NCBI GenBank assembly: GCA_013791675.1
Contig: VMTI01000220.1
Coordinates: 1 to 29,810, forward strand
From: a bacterium
GTDB taxonomy: Bacteria; CG03
DNA length: 29,810 nt
Direction: 5' to 3'
The notes under the pieces are model-generated. The model made no database searches, was not told where the DNA came from, and was given only the letters and a program-made list of their open reading frames with translations. A program made the translations under genes and the position numbers. Below, piece by piece: positions 12,701 to 24,700 of the stretch; position 1 is the stretch's first letter; every line of letters begins with the position of its first letter.

Positions 12701-15700
12701 CCTGCGACCGCCGCCGCGAGTGAGTATTACACGGCGGGACACTTGATAAACACGAGGATCCGGGGTGAATTCTATGACGCTTATTCAGGGATAGATTATA
12801 TTCAGATAAAAATTTCATCGGGCTCTTATTTCTGGACAGGCAGTTCATGGACGGCAGTAAACCAGTGGACAAATACCGGAGCGAATATATGGGCTTCGTC
12901 GTGGACATATATTTCGCTTCCCGCGTGGCAGAATGCCGCCGTTTACACGGTTATAAGCCGCGGCGCCGACGCGGCCGGGAATACGGAGGCCGCGCCTGTT
13001 TCCAAATCATTTACTTATGACACGACGAAGCCGTATTCGGCCGTGACAACGCCGCAAAACGGAATGGGATATGAGGGTATGAACACAATTTCCGGAACGG
13101 CCGGCGATGATTTGAGCGGCGCCTTTTCCGCGGGAGTGTCAGTACAGCAGAATTTCGGCGATTTCAGGTATTATGATGTAGCCAATTCGTCATGGAAGGT
13201 GTCGGTCATCTACAACACGACAACTCTCAACGCGGGCAACTGGAACTGTAATTCGTCAAATATTCCCTGGGAAGACGATAAGGAATATAAAATACAGTCA
13301 AGGGCGGTTGATAATGTCGGTATAGCCGAGACAAACCTGACGGATGGCTCACAGTCTGTTTTCCAGTATTACAAGCCAGCGACTTCTTTGGCTCTGCAGA
13401 AGTCAAACGGAGATTTCTTCCCTGCGGAAACAATAGCGGGAGCAATCATCCCGATAAGAGTGGTCGCGAAGAATGTCGACGGCAACACGGCTAAATGGTA
13501 TCAGGGAACGGTGGAATTTTTGTGCAAAAATTCCGCTTATGATACGGTGCCGTCCAGTTACACATTCACGACCGCCGACGCGGGAATAAAATTTTTTGAC
13601 GGGAGTTTTTCTACCACGACGCTGAAGTTTGTTTACAGGGACGCCTCAAGCAATGTGACCGTCCGGCAACTCCTCGGTGCCATGCCCAACCAGAAAGTGC
13701 TCAATGTAAAGTGGGCGGGGCTGTATCCCGACGGAAAATTCACAGTTGTCGGCATTAATAATCCCGCCACGGCGGGAGTGGCTGAATCGCCCTTTGTTAC
13801 GGCGTATGACGGCAAATGCGGAGCTAACGGAAATAATGGAAATAAGGTTGAGGATTATGCGGGCACCGTCACTTTTATAAGCGACGACACCGCGGCGATA
13901 GTTCCTACAAATTACCAGTTTACAGGCGCCACGCGCGCGTTTACGGGAGAGCTGATCTTTAAAACGGCGAAGGCGACGGGCGGCTGGTATTTAACTGTGA
14001 AGGATGTGTCAACACAGACCATAACCGGTTCTCAGTCAGGGATTCTTGTGAAACCCGGAGCGCTGGATCATTTCACGGTGTCGCAGATAGAGGATCCATT
14101 TACGGCGGGAGATTCCACGGGCGCCGTCGTTGAGGTTTTCGACGCCTACGCCAACCGAAAAACGAATTACGCGGGAACTGTGATTTTTGGCAGTGACGAT
14201 ACTCACGGCTCGGTAAAGCTTCCTTCAAATTATCAGTTTACATCGGGCTCGGGAGCGGATAACGGCCTGCACAGTTTTTACAGCTATGAGGGCAGCAGTA
14301 TAACGCTGTGTACGGCAGGAAACAAATCTGTCTGGGTGAAGGATTCCGGCTATACACTGAGGAGGGGCACGCAAACGGTCACCGTTAATCCGACTTTCGC
14401 GTCGGCTTTTGTCGTGACGATGGACACTTATAATGTGACTGCGGGCGCGGGGAATAATATTAAAGTGAAGGCGGTTGACGCCTACGGTAACAAGCAGAGC
14501 GCTTATACCGGCGCTGACGCTTATGTCACTTTTACATCAAATAACGGAAGTTATGAAACCGGCGGTACGGGTGAGGTGACTGACGGAGAGAGGGTGTTTA
14601 CTTCGTGGATACGGCTGAAAGAATCAAGTGATCCGGATTCCGAGAGATTTTCGGTAACCGCCGCTGACGCTAACGGCTATCCCGCCAACGGCGGTGTTCT
14701 TATCCAGGGAACGCAGACCGGAATAAAAGTGGATCCCGCGCCCGCGAATAAAATAGTTCTTACGGGAGTTCCCGCGGGCGCTTCGGCGACGGCGGGGGAG
14801 GCCGAAACGGCGAATGTGAGAATAAGGGACGAATTCAACAATATGGTTTACTCATGGGGCGGTATTATCACATTCCACACAAACGGCACGGACAACAGCG
14901 CCACGGTAGAAGCGAAAGTCGTGCCTTCCACCCAATCTCTGTCGGGCGGCATGGCCAATTATGCCGTTAAATTTTTCAGTTCCGGCGCCAACAGGCAGCT
15001 GTGGATTTATTCCGGCGCTCTCAGTTCCGCTTCAAAAACGGGCATTACAGTTATTCCTTCGGGGCTGCATCATTTCGGCGTTACTCTGGGAGGGCTCAGC
15101 GCCGGGAACGCCGTGACAAAAGACAGGGCGATGAATATTACCGTTGAGGCGCAGGATGTCTACAACAACAGGGTGGCGAATTATATTTCAACCGTGACAT
15201 TTTCATCCGATGACCCTGCGCCCGCGGATCTGCCGGCGACATATAAATTCTCGTCAACTTCCGATGCCGGGATTAAAACATGGACGAACGGGGCGACATT
15301 CCATTCATCCAATACGGCGAGCGGCTGGAGAGTCCGCGTTGTTGATGCTAATACGGCGGAAGAGGGTTACAGCCAGTACGCCAAGGTTCTGCTCCCGCCG
15401 GAAACTGTCTGCGCAAAGCCCTGGAACGGTTACAGGGCATATGATTTAACGGAGGCCACGGGCACATCCATTCCGCACAGCGCCGCTTACGCGACGGTGT
15501 CCGCCGTTAAAATTCAGCTGAAATGCGTGCAGGGCCTCGCTCCGCGCCTTAATAATTACTGGCAGGGAGGTATATCGTGGGGCGCGTCTCCCGCATGGCT
15601 GCCTGTTGATTATTCGGTTATTGCGGAAACTTTTTCAAAAACCGGCCTGCCGGCGTTCAATGTTCTGGACGCTGATGGAAACGCCCGCTATGAGTTTTAC

Positions 15701-18700
15701 TTCAAGTCCTACGACACACTTTTCGGCACCGAATCCGCCAAAGGGCCATATGAGTTCCATAATGACAGGGGCCTTCCGGGAGCGGGGTTCACATCTCACT
15801 CCGACGGAGGAAATTACTCGTCGATAACGCAGATAGAGGGGACCTCGTCCGATCCGGGGGCATTTTCAAATATAACAAATGTGCAGATTATGATTAGTTA
15901 TGTTGTTCCGCCGACGACATATTACTGGAGCGAAGTGGCTCTTGATACGACAACGGCCCCGACATGGAACGCCTGCACGGCGTCTGACGGCACCGGCTTT
16001 AACAGCGCTTCCGAGGACTGGTACTTTAACGCCTCAAATGTCCTGTGGCAGGATCAGCTGGATCACACGATCAAGGCGCGCTCTTACGATGCCGCGGGCA
16101 ACACCGGCGCTTCCTCCGAAATTGAGATCGCCTATGATACGGATGTGCCTGATTCGGATGTAAGCTCTCCCGCCGACGGGGCCGTCGGCAATTCCGCTCC
16201 GGCGATTTCGGGGACCTCCTCCGATACGCAGGGCGTGGGCTATGTGAGGATGCGGATACGCAAGAAAGAATCCGGCATAACGGATAAATGGTGGGACGGC
16301 GACGCGTGGCAGACTTCGCAGTCCTGGCTTGGCGGTGCGACGGGCTCATGGGGGAATCCTTCTGTCGCATGGTCTTTCTCCGTGCCGGGCGCTCCTTTCG
16401 CGGAGAACACGACTTATTATTTCACTTCAAAGTCAACGGACACAGCCGGCAACACCGAAACGGCTCTGGTTGAGAGAAAATTCATCTATGACACCGTAAA
16501 ACCGACAGCCACAGTTGTCGCGCCTACTTCCGCGCCGCAGAACTGGAGTTTCAGCGATATCACGGGGACAGCGTATGACCTCAACGGCGTCACGGGCGTT
16601 CAGGTCGCTCTCCGCCGCGATCCCGGTGTGTGGTGGACCGCCGCCGGCTGGGGTGAATTCGCCAGTATGATCTGGGTTGATGCCTCAACTTCGGATAATT
16701 ATCAGAACTGGAGCGTTCCGGGAATCAGCTGGCAGGACGGGCGCCTGCATCAGCTCTGGGCAAGAGTTTATGACGGGGCGCTCAACAAAACCGTTTACGC
16801 CTCGGACACGCCCTCGGATATAGAAACGAAATTGAAATACATCCTGGAATTCAGGTATGACAAATCCACTCCCGAGGCACATGTGGATTATCCCGCGGAT
16901 CTGGGCGCCTATAACATAAAGATAGGGACCTTTACGGGTTGGGCGGAGGATCTCCCCACGCCCAACAGCGGCGTCAATAATGTCAAGGTGAAAATAAAAC
17001 GCTCAAACAACCAGTGGTGGGACGGCGAAACGTGGAGCGGCGAAATAGACCATTTTGCCGACGGCACGGTCAGCTGGGAATATGGAATCGGCTCCGGCAA
17101 TCTTGGCGCTTTCTATATCAACAGCGAGGAAACATATTATATCTACGCCCGCGCCAGAGACAACGCTGTGAATATTGAGCCTTACGAGCTGAAGTCAACA
17201 TTCTACTATGATATTGTCAAGCCCACATCGGCGATAACATATCCGGTGAACGGGCAGTATTACACATCAAATAACCCGACGGTGATCAGGGGCGGTATGT
17301 TCGACAAATACAGCGGGATTGATTTTGTGAAAGTTAAGATATCGTCCTCATCGTATAACTGGACAGGAAGCTCGTGGACGACAACCGCCCACTGGCTGAC
17401 CGCGAATGTTTTCACATCGTCCTGGACATACACTTCACTGACCGGCGCGTGGAAGAACGCCGGCGTTTATAGTGTAACAACTTATGTTTCCGATAATGCG
17501 GGCATGATACAGACCTCAACGCCGACGGTTTCTTTTACTTATGATTCAAGCGAACCGGATTCTTTTATCAGCGCGCCGGTTGACGGCCAGATGCGCGAGG
17601 ATCTGCTTGTTGTCAAGAGCACCGCCTCCGACGCGCTTTCCGGGGTTTCCGAGGTAAGAATGGCCGCACAGCAGGATTTCGGTTCTTATCTCTACTGGTC
17701 GTCCACGGCCTCTGTCTGGACGAGCGGGGTTGTTTACAACACGACGACATTCAGCGCGGGTTTTTACGAACTTGATACTTCCCAGATCCAGTGGGTTAAT
17801 GACAGCTGGTATAAAATTTATTCCAAAGCCTATGACAATGTGAGTATAGCGGAAACGTCTCCGGATATAAATTCCTTCAAATTTGTAAAACCGGCGGTGA
17901 GCCTCTCCCTTGAATTTATAGGCGGAAGCGACATCGCGGGTTCAACCCTTACGGCGGGAGTTGAATACGATATCAGGGTGCGGGCGCTCAACGAAGACAG
18001 CACGCCTGCTCTGGCGTTTAATAAAACCGTGACCTTCTGGACGGATGAGGATTCGGGAGAAGCCATTCTGCCGGATGATTACACATTTAAGATCAGCGAC
18101 GGCGGCGTTCATAATTTTGATTTTGCGACTTCAACCGGAATCTGTCTTAAAAAAGTAAAGGCATCTGGCTACTGGAGCGTTAAAGTCGAAAGGTCGGGAG
18201 GCGTGACACCTCCCTCGCTCGATACCGATGCCGTTTATGTTAAATGCGGTTCCATTTCGACGATGACTATTACAGGTGTCGCAGGGGAAGTCACGGCCGG
18301 AGTGAAGCTCAGTCCGGTTGTCACTCTTTACGACGGGCAGTATGGAACTTATGGAAATAAAGTGAACGATTACGCCATGAAAGCAGAGTTTGAAAGCACG
18401 GACACGCAGGCACAACTGCCGGTGACCTATCAATTTGTCACATCCGGCGGCGGCGCAGATGGCGGTGATCACACATTTAATTCCGGCGGCGGTGAGCTCG
18501 TTATGAAAACCGCCGCCTCCTCCGGCTGGACAGTTAAAGTCAAAGATCAGGATTTTCCCGCGCTATATTATTATGGAATAACGGTTAAGGTAAAACCCGC
18601 CGGTCTTCATCATTTCAATGTCAGCGGGCTGCCTGACCCGTATGCGCTGCCTTTGAGTACGCACATAACGGTTGAGGCCAGAGACATATTTGAGAATAGG

Positions 18701-21700
18701 AAGACGGATTACACCGGCACAATTCAATTTAATACCAACGACCTGCACACTTCCAAGCAGGTGCCGGGGAATTACAAATTCACTACGTTCGGCTCGCCGG
18801 ACGATGACGGGATACACACTTTTGAGGCGGATTTTCCGACGACAACCGTGAAACTCTGCACAACGGGTAATATCTATGTGCGGGTAAAAGACACGGCTTA
18901 CGGCGTCTGGCAGGGCACTCAGACCGTTACGGTTAATCCCGCGACAAGAGATAGCTATGAGGTGGCATTCGCGACAAACCTGACGGCCGGCGTTTATTAC
19001 GACATTACCGTTACGGCAAAAGACCAGTACGGGAACATTGACACAACAAATGACGATGCTGTTGAGTTTGTGACGAACGGGCCTGTCACATATTATGACC
19101 TGCCCACCGCAGGAGTTCAGCTTGTTAACGGAGTGAAGACATGGTCAGGTACCGACGGCGTCTCTTTAATGAAATCCTCGTGGACCTCAGGTGGCGTTAT
19201 TACCAGCCCCTGGTATGTTAAAGCCCAGTGGGTGGATAATCCCTCTTTGATATACGGCAGTAAGCAAAATATAAAAGTCAACCCGCTTTCAGCTTCAAAA
19301 TTCAGCGTGAGCGGAATAGCGAGCCCCTTTACGGCCGGCGGCGAAGACCCGTTCTACGTGACGGCGCTGGATAAATATGACAACCGTGACGCGAATTATT
19401 CATCTACGATAACCTTTACGTCAGACAACGCCGGATGGTCGGTCACTCCCTCAACTTATGTTTATATTTCCGCCACTGACCGCGGCAGAAAGCTGTTTAA
19501 TGTCATCCTGCAGCAGACAGGACCCAGTTTCGAGGTCCGCGCCTGGCAGAGCGTGCCGTCTTCGCCGACATTAGAGGGAAAACAGTCGCCCATAGAAGTG
19601 GTGCCGGCCTCTTTCAGCGGCTTCACTTTGTCCGGCATCGTCAATCCCCAGAGAGTGGATTATATAACTTACAATGTTCAGGTGAAGGCTATTGATACTT
19701 TCGGAAACACTGTGACGAATTACGGCTCGACGGTGGCGTTCAACTGCGCCACCGACCCTCTTATGATTGTGACGCCGTCGCAATATCATTATCAGCCCTA
19801 TAATAACGGCGTGGCGACATTTACCGTTAAAATGAGGACATCCGGCTCATCGCATAATGTTCAGGTTTATGACATAAACGACACCGCTAAAAAAGGCTGG
19901 CAGAACGGTGTGACGGTGACGACGGAGCCTGTTTCCGCCGCGTCAATGCCTTTCAATAATTTGCACACAAATTCTCTCGCGAATCTTATAGGTACGGCTT
20001 TTGCTTATAATCCCGCTGAAGTGAGTTCTGTTGAGATAGAATTAAAGTGCATCGACGGGCCGGCAGCTGAAAATAACAAATACTGGCAGGGCGGAATTTC
20101 ATGGCTTGCGGGTGAAAAATGGATGCTTACAACAGGAACAACCGACTGGACAATCGGAAAGCCAACCGTTTGGCCGAAAAAAGCGGCTTCTTCGGCGGCG
20201 AAATTTCAGCTGTGGACTAAATCTCACGATAACTTAGGTTCTACTGAGACTGTGACGGGTTCAATAGTGTTCTATTACGACGACGGCGCTCCCGCAAGCG
20301 CTGTTTACGACCCGTCCGGCGAATATGTAAACAGCAAGCCGCTTATAAAGGGCACGGCGGTTGACCCGCCGGGCAATACGGGAACAACTAATGACAACAT
20401 TACAAATGTTGAAATTGCGATTAAAATTATAACGGGCACGGTAACAGGCACGACTTACTACTGGCAGCATTATGTCTCATCCGGCGCATGGAAAGCGGGT
20501 GTTACGCCGCTGTGGTTTAACGCCGACGCGCAGGACGGCGTTTTCGACCAGACACAGGAAGAGCCGTGGTCGTGGGATTCGGCGGAGGTTGATTGGAAAG
20601 ACCAGAAGGAGCATTTCGTGTATTCAAGGTCTTATGATGGAGCGGGGAATATGGAAGCCCCGCCGATTGTAAAGAGGATTGTTTATGATACGCAGACGGG
20701 AGTATCCGTTGTAGTTCTCCCTTCCGGAAGCCCTCAGAACTACAATTCAATGGCGTCAATTTCCGGTACCGCCTCGGACGCCCAGGGCATTGATTATGTG
20801 GAGATAAGTTTATTTAACGGTGTCAATTATTTTAATGTTGCTCCATGGACTTTCAGTTCGGCGTCGGAACTCTGGATAGTGTGCGCGGGTTCAACATCAT
20901 GGTCATGGAATTCATCAACAGTAACATTCAGTTACGGCGCCTCTTATACCGCCAGATCCCGCATGACGGACAAAGCCTCCAATCCGGAAGCGCCCGGAGC
21001 GGGTAAAACTTTTGTATGGGATAATGCCTCTCCCGCGTCGTATATCCAGTATCCCGAGGAAGGGGCGACGAATAACATAAATGATTCTACATCAACCCTC
21101 ACAATTTACGGCACCGCCTCTGACGCTTATTCCAATGTCAGCAAAGTTGAACTCGCGATAAAGAAAGGCGCGGGGAACCTTTACTGGGACGGAAGCGTGT
21201 GGCAGAGCGTGAGCGAATTCTGGGTGGTGGCGGATTTGTGGGCGTCTTCCTGGACATACACGGGCGTTAATTGCGGCGACGGCTCCAATCACAGAATATG
21301 GGTCAAGGCCTATGACGATGTTCTGCCGGTAAACAACAAGCAGGCGCCCACTGTGGGAGTGGAGGGCAGCGAGAATTCAAAATTCAAGTATGATATAACC
21401 GACCCTGTCAGCGATATCAGCTACCCCGGCAAAGGCATGGCGTATAATGTGAAAACCGGCACTTATACAGGAACTTTTGATGACCCGAATTTCGGAAGCG
21501 GCGTCAGCGAGGTGAAAGTTGTCATAAGGAGAGATTCCGACAATTTATACTGGTTCGGCGACGCGCCTTTCTGGTCGGATGAGACTCCGCTGGCGGCCTC
21601 TCTTGTCACAGCGGACACTTTTGAGTTTTACATTTCTAATGTGCCGGAATTTTATAAAAACATATCAGGGGAGACGCCGGAGGAAAAATATTTTATCTAC

Positions 21701-24700
21701 ACGAAAGCGCGCGATTTTGCGAACAATTATGAGGAAGGCGTCACTGTGCCGTGGACGGTCTGGAGATCAACTTTTATTTATGATACCGTGGCGCCTCTGA
21801 TTGCCATTTCAACGCCGTCTCACCTGTCTCATTATAAGGAGCTCGCCGAAATAGGCGGCACGGCGGGGGATAACTGGAGCGGAATTGATTTTGTTGATGT
21901 GAGGATTTCAACGAATTCCTCTTATTTCTGGACGGGTTCTTCGTGGAGCGCGGTTTCCTTCTGGCTCAACGCGAGCGGCTCCGCCAGCTGGACATATACA
22001 ACGCTTCCCGCATGGAGGGACGGAACAATATATAAAACGGAATCCCGGGTTTGGGATAAGGCCGGCAATTATAAACTCGCCATCGCGACTTTCACATTTG
22101 ATGTTTCTTTGCCGACGGCGACAATAACGACGCCCGCCGCCGGAGAGCCCCATTATACGACGGATACGCTGCCCGTTAATTTCGCGGGTAATTCGGCGGA
22201 CACTTCGCCTGGCCAGACGGTAAAAATCTACACGGCGCTCAAACATTTTAGTTCGAGCGAGTGGTGGACCGGCATAACTTGGACGTCTGGACAGCCTGTG
22301 TGGCTTGATAACGCGACAGGCGTCGCTCCCTGGCAGTGGCCGGTTAGTGTCACATGGAAAAACGCATCCGCCGACGAAAAACACGTTTTTTACGCTATCG
22401 CCAAAGATAAGGCGGGCAATACCCAGTATAACGCCAGCGCTTCCTCGGCAACTTTCTGGTTTCAGGGGAACATGCCGGAAACTCTTATAACAAAGCCCAT
22501 AGAAGGGAAATATTATAATCGCGAAGCGGTCGGTTTGATTGCCATACAAGGCACTTCAAGTTACGCGAGCCAATGTTCCGTGAGGCTGCAGAGGCCCGGC
22601 GGAGACTGCTGGGATCAGTCTGCGAAATTGTGGAAATCATCCGGCACTTTTGAATGGAACGAGATAACCGGCCTCAATAACAACGGCGCCGATTCATGGT
22701 CACTGGTTGTTGACACGAATGCCTGGGTGAATAACACGCAGTATAAAACGACTTCAAAAGGTTTCAGCGCGCTCCTCAATACCACAGAGTCCGACTGGGG
22801 CACGAAAGCGGAAACAAACAAGAATTTCACGATGGATCTTCAAAATCCCTCCGCGGGGACAACTCTTCCCGCCAACGGCTCTTATGCCCGGGAGCTTTCG
22901 GAAATCAAGGGCACGGCATCAGATGCCATCGCGGGCGTGAGAGAAGTAAAAATAACATTGAAAGATGTTGATAATGAAAACAGATACTGGAGAGTGACGG
23001 ATTCATCATGGGTTGTTTCCGTGACCTGGTCCACATCAACTTTCGCGGGCGGGGTGTGGACTTTTTCAAATGTTCCTCAATGGTCGCACGGCCATCAGTA
23101 TAAGATCCAGCCCAAAGCTTTTGACGATATAAACGACGGCGCCGGTAATTTTAACGAGGCCTCGGGCACTGAGTTTTCGTTCATATACGATATTGTCGCT
23201 CCGACGGCCGTTGTTACTTCTCCCTCTGACGGCCTGTATCCTTCCGCTCTTTCATCTATAAAAGGAACGCAGAATGACGAGTTTTCCGTTCCCTCAATCT
23301 TCCTGCAGATTAAAAATAAAAAGACGACAACTTACTGGCAGGGCGGCTGGTACACATCCGAAAAATGGGCCTCGTGTTCCATATGGGCGTCCTCGTGGAC
23401 ATATTCCGGTGTGCCGGCATGGAATAACGCGACCGAGTATCAGCTGAAAGTCAAGGCTTGGGATGGTGCGGGTTCCACCTCTTCAATTCCGACAAGCAGT
23501 TTTATTTTTGATAACACGGAGCCTGATTCGGCTCTGACCCAGCCCACGCCTTCCGATCCCTATGTGGGAGAAGGCGGTCTTGACACTATAGGCGGTACGG
23601 CCTCGGACGCTGTTTCAGGGGTTCCCGATGCGGCTGTGAAAGTGCAGGTTATGGATCTGACGCTTCCTGTAACCGGCTACTGGAACGGCGGCGGCTGGCA
23701 GTTCTCGGGTTTCTTGCTTGACACGAGCGGTTCGCTTTCCTGGTCAAAGGATTTTGTCGCGCCCGAATGGCAGTCGGCGAACAAATACAGGATCATCTCA
23801 AAAGTTTCCCGGGACAACGCGACGCCCGTGAATGTGGAAAGTACACCTTATTCTTTTGATGTTGTCTTTGACACAGTTCCGCCCCTGAGCCGCGCGACAT
23901 ATCCTTCCGACAACAGCAAAGTAAAAGCCGTTTCGCAAATAAGAGGAACCTGCGAAGACGACTGGTCGTCGGTTCAGAATGACTGGGCGAATTATCCTCT
24001 TGAGCTTGAGATCGTGGCGCTCGCCAACGGCGCCGTTGGCGGATGGGGCAATGACGAATACTGGACGGGTTCTTCCTGGACGGTGACTTCGGGGCACAAG
24101 GTTTATCCGAATGTTTTTGTCTCCTCCTGGTCATACACTTTCGGCGGCTCATGGTCTTCCGGCAGGGAATATAAGGTGACGCCTAAAATCTATGACAGGG
24201 TTCCCAACGAGCAGACGGATATTTCATTCAACACATTCCTTTTTGACAATGACCTGCCCGCCTGCGCGGTCACAAATCCTGACGGGAATTTAAATAGCGC
24301 TCCGTCTGTTGTAAAAGGTACCGCGTTGGATAATCCCCCCGCGCCGAGACAAAATTCCGGAATTTCGCTCGTGCATCTCAAAATTCAGGATCTTGAATAC
24401 GGCGCCACGGCGCACTGGACGGGCTCGGCTTGGACGGCTTCGGAAACATGGTTTGCCATCGCTTCCGGCACATGGTCGTACACTGTGCCTTATCCGACCA
24501 GCACCTGGACGGACGGCCACACTTATAAGATCTGGTGCAAAGCATACGACATAGCCGGCAATTTTTACGAGAATTCCGGTGAATACAAGACCTTTGTTTA
24601 TGATATAACCGAACCTGAATCCGGCGTCGCGGTGCCGGTTGACGACGCTTATTATCCCGCCGGAAGCCCATCCGTTCTTTCGGGCACAGCCTCCGACCCG

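Noticed and set aside
12314..21394. Assembly duplication as the cause of the 13-module repeat
   Set aside because: The copies differ across nearly all synonymous sites and by small in-frame length changes, which an assembly error would not produce.
21908..22549. 213-codon open frame on the - strand, with others of 201 codons (6800-7405), 194 (28382-28966) and 169 (24378-24887)
   Set aside because: All lie antisense to the unbroken + frame, which translates into clear repeats there. Their products are Arg/Ser/Pro-rich with no domain pattern, as expected of shadow frames.
1969..23400. Recurring DNA words such as tcatggacatat, which could look like a dispersed repeat or CRISPR-like element
   Set aside because: They encode the shared SSWTY strand, are in frame, lie module-lengths apart and vary at synonymous positions. 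There is no repeat-spacer structure.
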